Positions 54,447 to 63,853 of a DNA stretch of 64,000 nucleotides are shown in pieces; position 1 is the stretch's first letter, and every line of letters begins with the position of its first letter. This DNA is from Chitinophagales bacterium. GTDB lineage: Bacteria; Bacteroidota; Bacteroidia; Chitinophagales; UBA2359. The DNA is taken from positions 211,501-275,500 of the forward strand of contig JACJXU010000002.1 of NCBI GenBank assembly GCA_020636475.1. The letters run 5' to 3'. Under the pieces are notes generated by a model that was not told the DNA's origin, did not search any database, and saw nothing but the letters and a program-made list of their open reading frames with translations. The position numbers and the translations under genes were made by a program.

Positions 54447-56696
54447 ATGAAAAAGAAATTTATGGTACTGTTAGCATTGCTTTTTTCGGTGTGGCTAACA
54501 TCAACAAACAACGCAAATGCGCAAATAGACCCTTCAGTGTTTGCTTGTTTGGAGCAAATGCCGGAATTTGACAATCCACAAGACACTTATGATTGGATAG
54601 TAGCAAACTGTCCGGATGCGGCAGCTTATATTGACTTTCCGGGCAACGGCAATGGTTGGGGACCCGGCGGCAATCCGAATGGCGGTTGGGACGATGACGA
54701 TTGGGGCGATGATTGGGAAGAACCAACGGTAGATGAAGTGTTAGCGCAATTAGCAGATTCACCGTTTGCAGACTGTTTGACGGATGCACCGGAATTTTTA
54801 AGTATAGAAGAAATATTCGCTTATTTGGAAGCAAATTGTGATGCGTTTGTAGATTTTCCTGGCAATGGTTGGGGACCCGGCGGTAATCCAAATGGTGGTT
54901 GGGACGATGACGATTGGGGCGATGATTTGGATAGCTTAACGGTAGAGCAAGTATTAGCAGAATTAGCAGATTCACCATTTGCGGATTGCTTGACCGATGC
55001 ACCGGAATTTGCCAGCGTAGAAGAAATATTCATGTACTTAGAAGCAAACTGTGATATGGTTGTAGATTTTCCTGGTAATGGTTGGGGACCCGGCGGTAAT
55101 CCAGGCGGTTGGGGAAATGATTCCGATAGCTTAACGGTAGAGCAAGTATTAGCAGAATTAGCAGATTCACCATTTGCGGATTGCTTGACCGATGCACCGG
55201 AATTTGCCAGCGTAGAAGAAATATTCATGTACTTAGAAGCAAACTGTGATGCATTTGGCGGCGGTTGGGAAGAACCAACGGTAGAAGAAGTGTTAGCGCA
55301 ATTAGCAGATTCACCGTTTGCAGACTGCTTGACCGATGCACCGGAATTTTTAAGTGTAGAAGAAATTTTCATGTACTTAGAAGCGAACTGTGATGCATTT
55401 GGCGGCGGTTGGGAAGAACCAACGGTAGATGAAGTGTTAGCGCAATTAGCAGATTCACCGTTTGCAGACTGTTTGACGGATGCGCCGGAATTTGCCAGCG
55501 TAGAAGAAATATTCATGTACTTAGAAGCGAACTGTGATGCATTTGGCGGCGGTTGGGAAGAACCAACGGTAGAAGAAGTGTTAGCGCAATTAGCAGATTC
55601 ACCATTTGCGGATTGCTTGACGGATGCACCGGAATTTTTAAGTATAGAAGAAATATTCGCTTATTTAGAAGCAAACTGTGATATGTTTGTAGATTTTCCT
55701 GGTAACGGTAATGGTTGGGGACCCGGCGGTAATCCAAATGGTGGTTGGGACGATGACGATTGGGGCGATGATTTGGATAGCTTAACGGTAGAGCAAGTAT
55801 TAGCAGAATTAGCAAATTCACCATTTGCAGATTGCTTGACCGATGCACCGGAATTTTTAAGTGTAGAAGAAATTTTCATGTACTTAGAAGCGAATTGCGA
55901 TATGTTTGTAGATTTTCCCGGTAATGGTGGTGGTCCAGGCAATAACGGAAATGGACCTGGTAACGGTGGTGGTCCCGGTAATAACGGAAATGGTCCCGGC
56001 AATAACAATGGCGGCGGTCCTGACAACTGGAATAACTGGGGCGTAGAAGATGAGTTGGAATGGTTGGGTCAATACTTTGACGAGTGTTTGACCGATGCAC
56101 CGGATTTTTCAACGATTGAAGAAATTTATGCATATTTGGAAGCAAATTGCGAAGCATTCAACAACGATTATGAAATCGAAATTCCCGAATGTTTAACAGA
56201 TTTGACAGAGGAACTTAGTTTGCAAGAGTTTTTGAATTATTTATCCGCAAATTGTGCAGATGAATTGGGCTTTACCATTCCTGAATGTTTGGTTGATGCT
56301 CCTACATTTGACAACGACGAGGACTTCCTCAACTGGCTTGCAGAGAATTGTTCCGATGACGGCGGAATTATCGAAGGTTTAGAAACAGGCGATGTGGCGA
56401 TTGCAAGATGGTACAACCAAAGCAGTACTACAGACGTGTCAACGGGTATTTCTTCGTTTGAGACTATCAACTTTAGCGTTAGCCCTAATCCTGCAACAAG
56501 TAACGTACTGTTGCAAGCCGATGAGGCGTTTGTAAATGTAGCCGTATTAGATATAAGTGGCAGAGCTATTTTGCAGCAAAACTGTAATACCAACAACTTA
56601 CAACTTGATATAGAAGGACTTAGCAGCGGATTGTACCTTGTACGTGCGCAAATGGAAAACGGAAAATTATTGAGTGAAAAATTATTTGTGAAATAA
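54447..56696 (+). CDS. Secreted Cys-pair repeat protein with T9SS signal
   Basis: 749 residues. Signal peptide (ends NNANAQ), then eleven copies of a unit in which two Cys are always 20 residues apart (for example CLTDAPEF...YLEANC). Copies 2-8 (about 91-490) are almost identical; the shortest period is 48 residues (144 bp). Copies 1 and 9-11 are diverged but keep C-x20-C. Linkers are rich in Gly, Asn, Trp and Asp (GWGPGGNPNGGWDDDDWGDD). The type A sorting domain is at about 665-749 (FSVSPNPATSNVLL). Each unit is predicted as two helices (TVEEVLAQLA and SVEEIFMYLEANC) tied by a disulfide. The protein is strongly acidic. Family unknown to me. Confidence 0.85.
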   Translation: MKKKFMVLLALLFSVWLTSTNNANAQIDPSVFACLEQMPEFDNPQDTYDWIVANCPDAAAYIDFPGNGNGWGPGGNPNGGWDDDDWGDDWEEPTVDEVLAQLADSPFADCLTDAPEFLSIEEIFAYLEANCDAFVDFPGNGWGPGGNPNGGWDDDDWGDDLDSLTVEQVLAELADSPFADCLTDAPEFASVEEIFMYLEANCDMVVDFPGNGWGPGGNPGGWGNDSDSLTVEQVLAELADSPFADCLTDAPEFASVEEIFMYLEANCDAFGGGWEEPTVEEVLAQLADSPFADCLTDAPEFLSVEEIFMYLEANCDAFGGGWEEPTVDEVLAQLADSPFADCLTDAPEFASVEEIFMYLEANCDAFGGGWEEPTVEEVLAQLADSPFADCLTDAPEFLSIEEIFAYLEANCDMFVDFPGNGNGWGPGGNPNGGWDDDDWGDDLDSLTVEQVLAELANSPFADCLTDAPEFLSVEEIFMYLEANCDMFVDFPGNGGGPGNNGNGPGNGGGPGNNGNGPGNNNGGGPDNWNNWGVEDELEWLGQYFDECLTDAPDFSTIEEIYAYLEANCEAFNNDYEIEIPECLTDLTEELSLQEFLNYLSANCADELGFTIPECLVDAPTFDNDEDFLNWLAENCSDDGGIIEGLETGDVAIARWYNQSSTTDVSTGISSFETINFSVSPNPATSNVLLQADEAFVNVAVLDISGRAILQQNCNTNNLQLDIEGLSSGLYLVRAQMENGKLLSEKLFVK

Positions 56697-56723
56697 CATA
56701 CACTTCATATTTCATTCTTTTGG

Positions 56724-56755
56724 GAGGCTGGCAAGATTGTCAGCCTCTTTTTTTT
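56724..56755 (+). terminator. Terminator after the repeat protein
   Basis: GAGGCTG (56724-56730) pairs with CAGCCTC (56741-56747) around a 10-nt loop, then T8. The following gap to 56952 shows nothing else I can recognise. Confidence 0.75.
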
Positions 56756-56952
56756 GTAAAAAATATATCACGAAAAAGTGTAATGAAATGTCTGATTTTT
56801 TATGAAAAAAATTAAAAAATAACTTATTCAGACAAACTATGTCTGACCAAATCATAAGTCCGTTGTCCAAATAAAGGTAGTATTAAAGTAACCAGTAATA
56901 AAAAATTGGCTTAATATTTGATTTAAGTATAAAGTGTATAAAACGCCAAATT

Positions 56953-59061
56953 ATGAGAAATTTAGTTTATAGTTTAATTATTGCGAGTATTTCATTACTC
57001 TCAAATCCGGCTTTTGCACAAAAATCGGTGTTAAAAGCAGCAGATGCAGCCTACGAGCAAATGAATTACAGCGACGCTATTGATTTGTACAAAACCTATT
57101 TGAAGAAGAAGAAAAAAGATGGTGACGCTATCGAAAAATTGGCAGACTGCTATCGCAAAACGAGCAATTATACACAGGCGGAGATTTGGTATAGAAAAGC
57201 CATTAGAACTAATAAGAAAAACGACGAATTAAAACTTTATTATGCCCAAAGCCTGATGAGCAATCGCAAATATGGTGAAGCGAAAGAAGTGCTGGAAGAA
57301 TACATACAAGACAATCCGCAAGATACGCGCGCATTCAAAGCATTAGATTGGTGCAATAATGTAAACACGTACATGCAAGACTCGTCAAAATATCAATTAA
57401 ACAAACTCTCTTTCAATTCGGTGGAGTCGGATTTTGGTCCTGCTTTCTACAAAAACGGCTTGGTATTTTGCTCCGCCCGCACCAGCGGTATTTTCGATAA
57501 AAAAGATGGCTGGACAGGCGAGTCGTACTTGGACATTTATTTCACCGAACCTGTAAACGATATAAAATGGACGGAGCCACATTCGCTGAAAGGTTGGGAA
57601 GGAACACAATATCACGAAGGTCCCGCAACATTGAGCGTTGATGGCAATACAATGTATTTTACGCGCAACGAAAAAACCAAAAAACTGAAAGATGGAAAAA
57701 TTGCTTTGTTGAATATTTACGAAGTAAAAAAACAAAATGGCAAATGGTCTGAGCCGCAAGCGGTGAGTTTTAGCAGCAAAGACGGCAGTTATTCCATTGG
57801 ACACCCAAGTCTCTCTTACGACGAACGCTATATATACTTTACTTCCGATATGCCCGGCGGTTATGGCGGAAAAGATTTATATGTAGTAGAGCGCAAAGGA
57901 AATAAATGGTCGCAGCCGCGCAATTTGGGACCTAATGTAAATTCTGCCGGAGACGAAATGTTCCCCTACATTCACCCTGACGGAACTTTGTATTTTGCTT
58001 CCGATGGTTGGGGTGGTTTTGGTGGATTAGATATTTTTTATACCAAACCCGATGCCGCAGGAAAATGGCAAGAATCCAAAAACATTGGCTATCCTATTAA
58101 CGATTCCAAAGATGATTTCGGACTTATTTTAAGTGCCGACAAACAACTCGGCTATTTTGCTTCCAATCGCTCTCTAAACAGTGGCGACGATATTTACCAA
58201 GTATTTATTGAAAGCGAAAAAGCAACAAAAATGCTCAATTTACCCGAAAATATTTTGGCAAAAACAGAAACCGTTGCGCCACAGTTGCCTATGCCTTCGG
58301 AGAAAGTGGACTACAAGCTAAGTGCCGCTTTGGAAACGCCGCAGCCGAATAGTACGCAAAAAATATATTTGATAGGAATGCTCGTGGACGAAAATACCCT
58401 TAGTCCGCTCAAAAATATTTTGGTAGAACTAATGGACAGTAAAACGCAGACAAAATTTACCTACACTACGCAAATAGACGGCAATTTCTATTTTGAATTA
58501 GAAACGGGCAAAGAATACAGGCTAAGTTGTTTGCGGGGCAATATGGTAGAAGCCAGTCAAAAAGTTTCTACCGTTGGAAAAACCAATGCAGAAATAATTC
58601 AGGTAATGTTGAAATTGCCTACTACTAAAATTGTTGCCAACAAAACAGAACTAAAAGATACCTTCTATACGCATCCGCAAAATTTTGCTTCGAACTACAC
58701 CAGCACTACCAGCAGTAGTGTTAAATCCTCCGACTATATGCCTACGCAACCTATTGCATCGAACCAATACGCTGCGTACAATTTAGAAAATATTGCGTTT
58801 AAAGTACAAGTAGGTGCATTTTCCAATCCGATAGGTTTGAGTTCTTCGTATTTGAGCAAAGTGCGCGACAATGTAATGGAAGAAATTGACGGTGGCATTT
58901 ACAAGTACGTAGTAGGATATTTTACCGACTACAACAAAGCCGACAATTACCGCGAGTACATTCGCAGTATGGGTTATCCCAATGCGTTTTTGGTAGCATA
59001 CAAAAACGGCACGCGCTTACATACGCCTATCAATGAGTTGATGGGCAATACTATTCGCTAA
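56953..59061 (+). CDS. TPR/PD40-propeller protein with SPOR-like C-terminus
   Basis: 702 residues. Signal peptide (ends PAFAQ), TPR-like helices (about 25-145, YEQMNYSDAIDLYKTYLK), a PD40 propeller (about 150-415, with IYFTSDMPGGYGGKDLYV and GYFASNRSLNSGDDIY), a carboxypeptidase-regulatory-like domain (about 470-560) and a C-terminal SPOR-like region (about 615-690: FKVQVGAFSNPIG and YKYVVGYFTDYNKADNY). It parallels the PorE-like lipoprotein at 5288, but has a SPOR-like domain instead of OmpA and no lipobox. SPOR domains bind glycan strands lacking stem peptides, so it may anchor envelope machinery. T9SS role inferred. Confidence 0.75.
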   Translation: MRNLVYSLIIASISLLSNPAFAQKSVLKAADAAYEQMNYSDAIDLYKTYLKKKKKDGDAIEKLADCYRKTSNYTQAEIWYRKAIRTNKKNDELKLYYAQSLMSNRKYGEAKEVLEEYIQDNPQDTRAFKALDWCNNVNTYMQDSSKYQLNKLSFNSVESDFGPAFYKNGLVFCSARTSGIFDKKDGWTGESYLDIYFTEPVNDIKWTEPHSLKGWEGTQYHEGPATLSVDGNTMYFTRNEKTKKLKDGKIALLNIYEVKKQNGKWSEPQAVSFSSKDGSYSIGHPSLSYDERYIYFTSDMPGGYGGKDLYVVERKGNKWSQPRNLGPNVNSAGDEMFPYIHPDGTLYFASDGWGGFGGLDIFYTKPDAAGKWQESKNIGYPINDSKDDFGLILSADKQLGYFASNRSLNSGDDIYQVFIESEKATKMLNLPENILAKTETVAPQLPMPSEKVDYKLSAALETPQPNSTQKIYLIGMLVDENTLSPLKNILVELMDSKTQTKFTYTTQIDGNFYFELETGKEYRLSCLRGNMVEASQKVSTVGKTNAEIIQVMLKLPTTKIVANKTELKDTFYTHPQNFASNYTSTTSSSVKSSDYMPTQPIASNQYAAYNLENIAFKVQVGAFSNPIGLSSSYLSKVRDNVMEEIDGGIYKYVVGYFTDYNKADNYREYIRSMGYPNAFLVAYKNGTRLHTPINELMGNTIR

Positions 59062-60416
59062 ATGAATTCGGTGGGTGCGATATTTTCGCTAAAAGAAATA
59101 CCGTACTCGGCTAATTCTGCCAAAACAGGTTTATACACTTCCGCGCTTACAGGCGCGTGAACGCCGCGCAAACTTATTTCGTTATTTGCCAATAATTTTA
59201 CAAAAATACCACAAGGCAAACCTACCGTTTTGGCAATAGCAGTATGTTCGCTGTCTTCGCCGATACAGTTCATGCTCGATTGCAGCAGATATTTTCCTTC
59301 CTCTGTTTCGTAAATAATTTCGTGGAGCATCAGAATAAAATCTTTGTCATTGGGCTGCAAAACCCATTTTTCCGACAAAATAGCGCACAAAATTTCCGCA
59401 GGACTTGCAGTAGCATGCGTAGTAGGAATTTTATCATCAGAAAAAAGTCCTAACCATTTCAATTGGTAAATAACTTTATGCGAAAGTGGTAATCCCAGAA
59501 AATCGGCAACTGCCAAATCCAAATGAACATCTTCCTGCAAAAACTCAGTAGGCACATACGATTTCACCCAATCGCCGATGCGCAAATCGGTACAATCTAT
59601 TTTGTAAGAATTGTCGGTAAGTCCCAGCGTTACCAAAGCCTGCCACGCTTCGCAATAATCTGCCCAGCGGATAGTGCCCCGCAGCAGCGAATCCACACCT
59701 TCCAAGCTATACAATTTTATATATGCAAGCGAGTTGCGGTTGGCATAAATTTCAATATCGCCGACACCTTCAACATTTCGGTGTAAGCAGGAGTCAAACA
59801 AACGTTGGTAAGGAATACGTTTTAGCGTATTGTTATCCAAATATTGACTCACACCTTGTCCGGCAGTAACTACATTCATCGGTGCCCACGAAAACTTGTA
59901 ATGCCACGGATTTGTATCACATTCGGGCGCAATGAGCGCGCCTGTGTGCGAGTGTACGGAGCGTATTTTATAGTTTTTTTCGCGCAAGCGGTCCAAAATT
60001 TCCATAATTGCCAAATGGTCGATGCCCGGGTCTAAGCCAATTTCGCCCATAAAAAGCAAGTTTTTAGCTTTAAACGCTGCATCAAGCGCGCGGGTTTCGT
60101 CGGTAAGATACGAGGCAGTAACCAAGTGCGCATTGGCATCTAAACACGCTTGCGCTACTAAAATATGAAAAGGCGGCGGCAGAAGCGAAACTACAATATC
60201 GGCAGTATCAATGTTTTCTTGGCGGTCTTTTTCGCGGTAAATGTCAAAACGAATAGCAGTACCGCAAGGGTGATTATTTATTTTTTTTTCCGCTTGGCGC
60301 AAATCCAAATCGCCTACGGTAATATGCCATTGATTTTGTTCCGCCTGAGAAAGGAGATAGTTTATAAGATAAAAAGATGATTTCCCTGCACCGAGAATGA
60401 GAATATTTTTCAACAT
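59058..60416 (-). CDS. Saccharopine dehydrogenase family protein
   Basis: 452 residues. Rossmann start ILILGAGKSSFYLINYLL, then VTASYLTDE, and MGEIGLDPGIDHLAIMEI (the SDH signature), followed by the reductase-like C-terminal domain. Members are NAD(P)-dependent enzymes of lysine/saccharopine or carboxynorspermidine metabolism. The exact substrate is open. It is convergent with the PD40-SPOR gene, with a 4-bp overlap of the ends. Confidence 0.85.
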   Translation of the reverse strand: MLKNILILGAGKSSFYLINYLLSQAEQNQWHITVGDLDLRQAEKKINNHPCGTAIRFDIYREKDRQENIDTADIVVSLLPPPFHILVAQACLDANAHLVTASYLTDETRALDAAFKAKNLLFMGEIGLDPGIDHLAIMEILDRLREKNYKIRSVHSHTGALIAPECDTNPWHYKFSWAPMNVVTAGQGVSQYLDNNTLKRIPYQRLFDSCLHRNVEGVGDIEIYANRNSLAYIKLYSLEGVDSLLRGTIRWADYCEAWQALVTLGLTDNSYKIDCTDLRIGDWVKSYVPTEFLQEDVHLDLAVADFLGLPLSHKVIYQLKWLGLFSDDKIPTTHATASPAEILCAILSEKWVLQPNDKDFILMLHEIIYETEEGKYLLQSSMNCIGEDSEHTAIAKTVGLPCGIFVKLLANNEISLRGVHAPVSAEVYKPVLAELAEYGISFSENIAPTEFI

Positions 60417-60504
60417 AAAAACAAATTAAATGGTGGAGTATAAAACAAAATCCCAAAGATAATTTATTCGGATAGGAAATGGGGAAGAAATTTTTTTGGG
60501 GGAA

Positions 60505-60603
60505 GCAAAATGGAATGTAAGCAAGCAGCCAAGCGGCATCTATTTTTACGAACTCTTATCCGCAGGGGAGCGCGTAAGTGTAGGAAAAATAGTGGTAAAC
60601 TAA
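60505..60603 (+). pseudogene. Relic of a T9SS sorting domain
   Basis: A frame ending at TAA 60601-60603 reads KQPSGIYFYELLSAGERVSV and then GKIVVN, the last strand pair of a type A sorting domain. No open frame of useful length precedes it, so the rest of the cargo gene is gone. Confidence 0.6.
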
Positions 60604-60613
60604 TAAGTGGTTA

Positions 60614-61759
60614 CTACGCTTTGTTTAAAGCTTTTTCATAAAAACGAAGCAATTTTTCTATCATTTTCTCCGAAGAAAACACTGTGGTGAGCCGATGATA
60701 AGCATTGTCGGTAATGGTTTTCATTTCCGTTTTGTTTTGCAGCACATAAACAATTTTCTCTGTCAACTTATCAATATCGTAGGGCGGAATCAAAAATCCT
60801 GAATGCCCATCTTCTATAAGCTCGTTACAAGCGGGTACATCAAAAGCGATTACGGGTGTTTTTGATACAAAAGCTTCAACAGTAACTATGCCAAAACCCT
60901 CAGAAATAGAAGGAACAATTACTACATCGGACTGCGACATGTAAGCTAACGCATTTCTTTTGAATCCTTCAAATATCACATAATTATTCAAATAGAGAGA
61001 GTTTACCAAATTTTTTAAATAAGATTCGTGTTCACCACTGCCCACAATAATCAATTTTACATCTGCAAGGTGTTTTATAACAGAAGGTAGTGCGCGTATC
61101 ACAAATTCGTGTCCTTTCCAATCAATAAGTCTGCCCACTATACAAATTTGCTTGTTGCCAAAACGAACGTCAGATGAAACAGGCTGTTTTTCAATAGACT
61201 GTAATTGGAATCCATAATGTATTACTTCTGTTTTGGTAGGACTACAAATTCCCAAATCAATCCATAATTTGTAAACGCCTTCGGATATAGTACTACTTCG
61301 TGTGATATTTTTTTCCGAAAAAAGGGAAATGAAATAATATAAGTTGTAAATTCTATGTCCCGGATACAATCCAAATTTATTGGCATAGGCATTGTCGTAT
61401 CCATGTTTGGTGGACACAAGTGTAATGTTTTTTACATAAAGTCGTTTTACCATTGATGCCCAGAAGTCGGCGTGAATCATGTTGGAGTGGACTACATCGA
61501 AGTTTCCCGCTTTGATAATTGCGGCTAAATCTTTTATAACTTTAAATGAAAAAGCATTTTTTATTTGTATATAATGTATCGGAATTTTTTCTGTATCAAT
61601 AAGGCAAGTTACATCTTGGTAGTTTAGCCCATCGCTTTCTAAATGAATGCAAGTCAAGGCTACTTCGAACCCTTTTTCCTTTAGTTGAGAAAGTACTTCT
61701 GCAACAAATTTTTCTGCCCCAGCAAAACCACGAATATATATTACAAATAAGATTTTCAT
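60614..61759 (-). CDS. GT4 family glycosyltransferase
   Basis: 381 residues, GT-B fold. N-terminal domain starts ILFVIYIRGFAGAEKFVAE (the 'GGAE'-type acceptor loop). The C-terminal nucleotide-sugar domain has ICIVGRLIDWKGHEFVIRAL and the E-x7-E motif in SEGFGIVTVEAF. Retaining sugar transfer from a nucleotide sugar is inferred. It lies 10 nt downstream of a second GT4 gene. Confidence 0.9.
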   Translation of the reverse strand: MKILFVIYIRGFAGAEKFVAEVLSQLKEKGFEVALTCIHLESDGLNYQDVTCLIDTEKIPIHYIQIKNAFSFKVIKDLAAIIKAGNFDVVHSNMIHADFWASMVKRLYVKNITLVSTKHGYDNAYANKFGLYPGHRIYNLYYFISLFSEKNITRSSTISEGVYKLWIDLGICSPTKTEVIHYGFQLQSIEKQPVSSDVRFGNKQICIVGRLIDWKGHEFVIRALPSVIKHLADVKLIIVGSGEHESYLKNLVNSLYLNNYVIFEGFKRNALAYMSQSDVVIVPSISEGFGIVTVEAFVSKTPVIAFDVPACNELIEDGHSGFLIPPYDIDKLTEKIVYVLQNKTEMKTITDNAYHRLTTVFSSEKMIEKLLRFYEKALNKA

Positions 61760-61769
61760 AAGGAGAAAG

Positions 61770-62852
61770 TTAGCTTAAAATTTGCAAGTATTTTTCAAAC
61801 ATACTATCAAGTGAATATTTTTGAAGTGCTTCTTCTCTTGTTTGTTGGCACAAGGTATTATTTAAATTTTTGTCAGACAATACCCTGTTTATTTTATGGG
61901 CAAGTTCTTCAGCATTTTCAAGGGTAAAAAGCAGTCCGGTTTTTTCAGGCACTATTTGTTCTTTAATTCCTTTTACATTCGAGGCAATAATAGGCAAACC
62001 CACTGCCATAGCCTGCATAATAGCCGTACTAAGGGTTTCGCCATACGATGAATGAAGGTATATACTCAATGATTGAAGTAATTTTGCCACTTCGCGCTCA
62101 CGCAACATACCCACAAAACGCACTTTCGATCGTAAGTTCAATAAGTTGGTTTCATTTTCCCACTGTTGCCTTAGTGGTCCGTCACCTGCAATAAGGAGTT
62201 CTATTTGTGAAAAAAAAGACGTATCGCGTAGCAAATTCATTGCCCGCAGTAGGGTAGAGATGTCTTTGGTTTCTACAAGACGCGCCACCATACCGAAGCG
62301 TATTTTTTCCGTAGTATTATTTTCGGCAGGAGAAAACAAATTGGTATCAATGCCGCTGGGAATAATGTGTGTGTTTTTTGGCGGATTTTTAAATATTGTC
62401 GCGCGGTATTCGTGCGAAAGATAAATTACTTGATTGCTTATTTTAGGCAGTATTTTCGATAACAATTTATCAATACGGCGTTTCAGATGGTTGGCGTGAT
62501 GTTCCATCACAATGAGCGTATAGCCACACTTTTGCCGGAAAAAACTAAGCATCGGCACGATAGGCGGAAGATGACAAAGCACATATTTTGGTTTTGTGCG
62601 ACAAATGTATTCTAGAATGTTTTTTTGCTCTTTAATGCCAAGGCCTCCTGCCATTTCTTTTTTTACAAAAATGTATTCGATACTTAGCTCGTTGCACGCA
62701 TCTAGGTATTGTGTAGGCACTTCTTCTATGCCATAAAATAAAATACTCCACGAAAATTGCCGCAGGGCATCACTTTTTACGAGATTAAAAGCAACCGTAG
62801 TCTGTCCGCCTAAACCACTATATATAATTTGCAATACTTTTGGGTGATGCAT
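61770..62852 (-). CDS. GT4 family glycosyltransferase
   Basis: 360 residues. N-terminal VLQIIYSGLGGQTTVAFNLV, C-terminal MVARLVETKDISTLLRAM and SSYGETLSTAIMQAMAVGLPII. The usual second Glu of E-x7-E is Gln here. Six nucleotides separate it from the upstream sulfotransferase gene. It probably acts on the same surface glycan as its neighbour. Confidence 0.88.
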   Translation of the reverse strand: MHHPKVLQIIYSGLGGQTTVAFNLVKSDALRQFSWSILFYGIEEVPTQYLDACNELSIEYIFVKKEMAGGLGIKEQKNILEYICRTKPKYVLCHLPPIVPMLSFFRQKCGYTLIVMEHHANHLKRRIDKLLSKILPKISNQVIYLSHEYRATIFKNPPKNTHIIPSGIDTNLFSPAENNTTEKIRFGMVARLVETKDISTLLRAMNLLRDTSFFSQIELLIAGDGPLRQQWENETNLLNLRSKVRFVGMLREREVAKLLQSLSIYLHSSYGETLSTAIMQAMAVGLPIIASNVKGIKEQIVPEKTGLLFTLENAEELAHKINRVLSDKNLNNTLCQQTREEALQKYSLDSMFEKYLQILS

Positions 62853-62858
62853 AATGTT

Positions 62859-63806
62859 TTACAAATTACTATTGTTGTAGCACATCCAAGCGTATGGAGT
62901 GTTTGCCAAGGTGTTTTCCACTTCCGAAAAATTACTTATCACTTCCGACAAGGGTTTTGTATTGATTTGCTGTAGTTTTGCCGTAGTTTTGCTGGGAATT
63001 ACATCAAAAAACTGACAAACTTTATTATAAGCTATCGCAGGATCGTTCAAAATATCATTTTCATAAATGAGGTGTAAAAATGGTGTCTGAGATAAATAGT
63101 CAAAACATTCGTTTCTTTGATTATCGAAAAAAGGAATCATTTCTAACAATGGTTTTTCCATAAAATCTACGGCTACTTTTTGCGGGTTTATGTAAATTTT
63201 AGTGTTGGGAATATTTTCACCTTTATTGTAATGCCATTGGTAATTCTTGTAGGCAATAAGGTGAGATACAATCATTTTTAAAATATTTTTTCGCTCCAAA
63301 TATATAAATTTTACATGGTCTAAAGAAGCTATCAAATCAAGGAAAGAGTGTATGCTCCAAGCAAGCGATTGCGGGTCGTAGGTTTTAATTTCAAAGCCAA
63401 AGTTAGTTTTGAAATGTCCCTTGCGGTATTCGTTGATGCGGCGTAAAACTTTTTGGGGGTTGGTGTAATCTAAGGATTTGTTTTGGTAGCGAATTTTGTA
63501 CAACTGTGGAATAAATATTTCACCGCCCCATCGGATATTGGGATGTTTGTCGAGCATATTGCCAAGAACCGTACTTCCAGACCTTCCTTGATGCAACATT
63601 GCTACCGTTTTGTCAAGTTTTCCGGTAAGAGGGAACAGACTTTGTTTGATAAGCCGCTCCAACTTGTTTTTGACTATTTTAGGCGAATACACAGTTATAA
63701 AAATAGCGTTAATTTGTCTTGCAAAATACGCAATTTTCTTATATTTGTTTTGTGAAATGTGTAGTTTGTCCAAAACAAGTAATTTATTTTTTGAAAAAAG
63801 AGCCAT
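62859..63806 (-). CDS. Sulfotransferase family protein
   Basis: 315 residues. The PAPS-binding loop is visible as LHQGRSGSTVLGNMLDKHP (about 71-89), followed by GGEIF and, later, FIYLERKNILKMIVSHL (the 3'-phosphate-binding region). It would transfer sulfate from PAPS to a sugar or lipid hydroxyl. As the first gene of a sulfotransferase-GT4-GT4 operon, it suggests a sulfated exopolysaccharide or glycolipid. Confidence 0.8.
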   Translation of the reverse strand: MALFSKNKLLVLDKLHISQNKYKKIAYFARQINAIFITVYSPKIVKNKLERLIKQSLFPLTGKLDKTVAMLHQGRSGSTVLGNMLDKHPNIRWGGEIFIPQLYKIRYQNKSLDYTNPQKVLRRINEYRKGHFKTNFGFEIKTYDPQSLAWSIHSFLDLIASLDHVKFIYLERKNILKMIVSHLIAYKNYQWHYNKGENIPNTKIYINPQKVAVDFMEKPLLEMIPFFDNQRNECFDYLSQTPFLHLIYENDILNDPAIAYNKVCQFFDVIPSKTTAKLQQINTKPLSEVISNFSEVENTLANTPYAWMCYNNSNL

Positions 63807-63853
63807 TACACTTTTTTACTGCGAAAATTTTTTGAACCCCATTTTGTGAAACT

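Noticed and set aside
54460..56157. Long minus-strand open frames (up to 231 codons) opposite the repeat protein
   Set aside because: They copy the repeat period of the plus-strand gene, are Ser/Asn/Pro-rich low complexity, and lack a start context; they arise from its codon bias.
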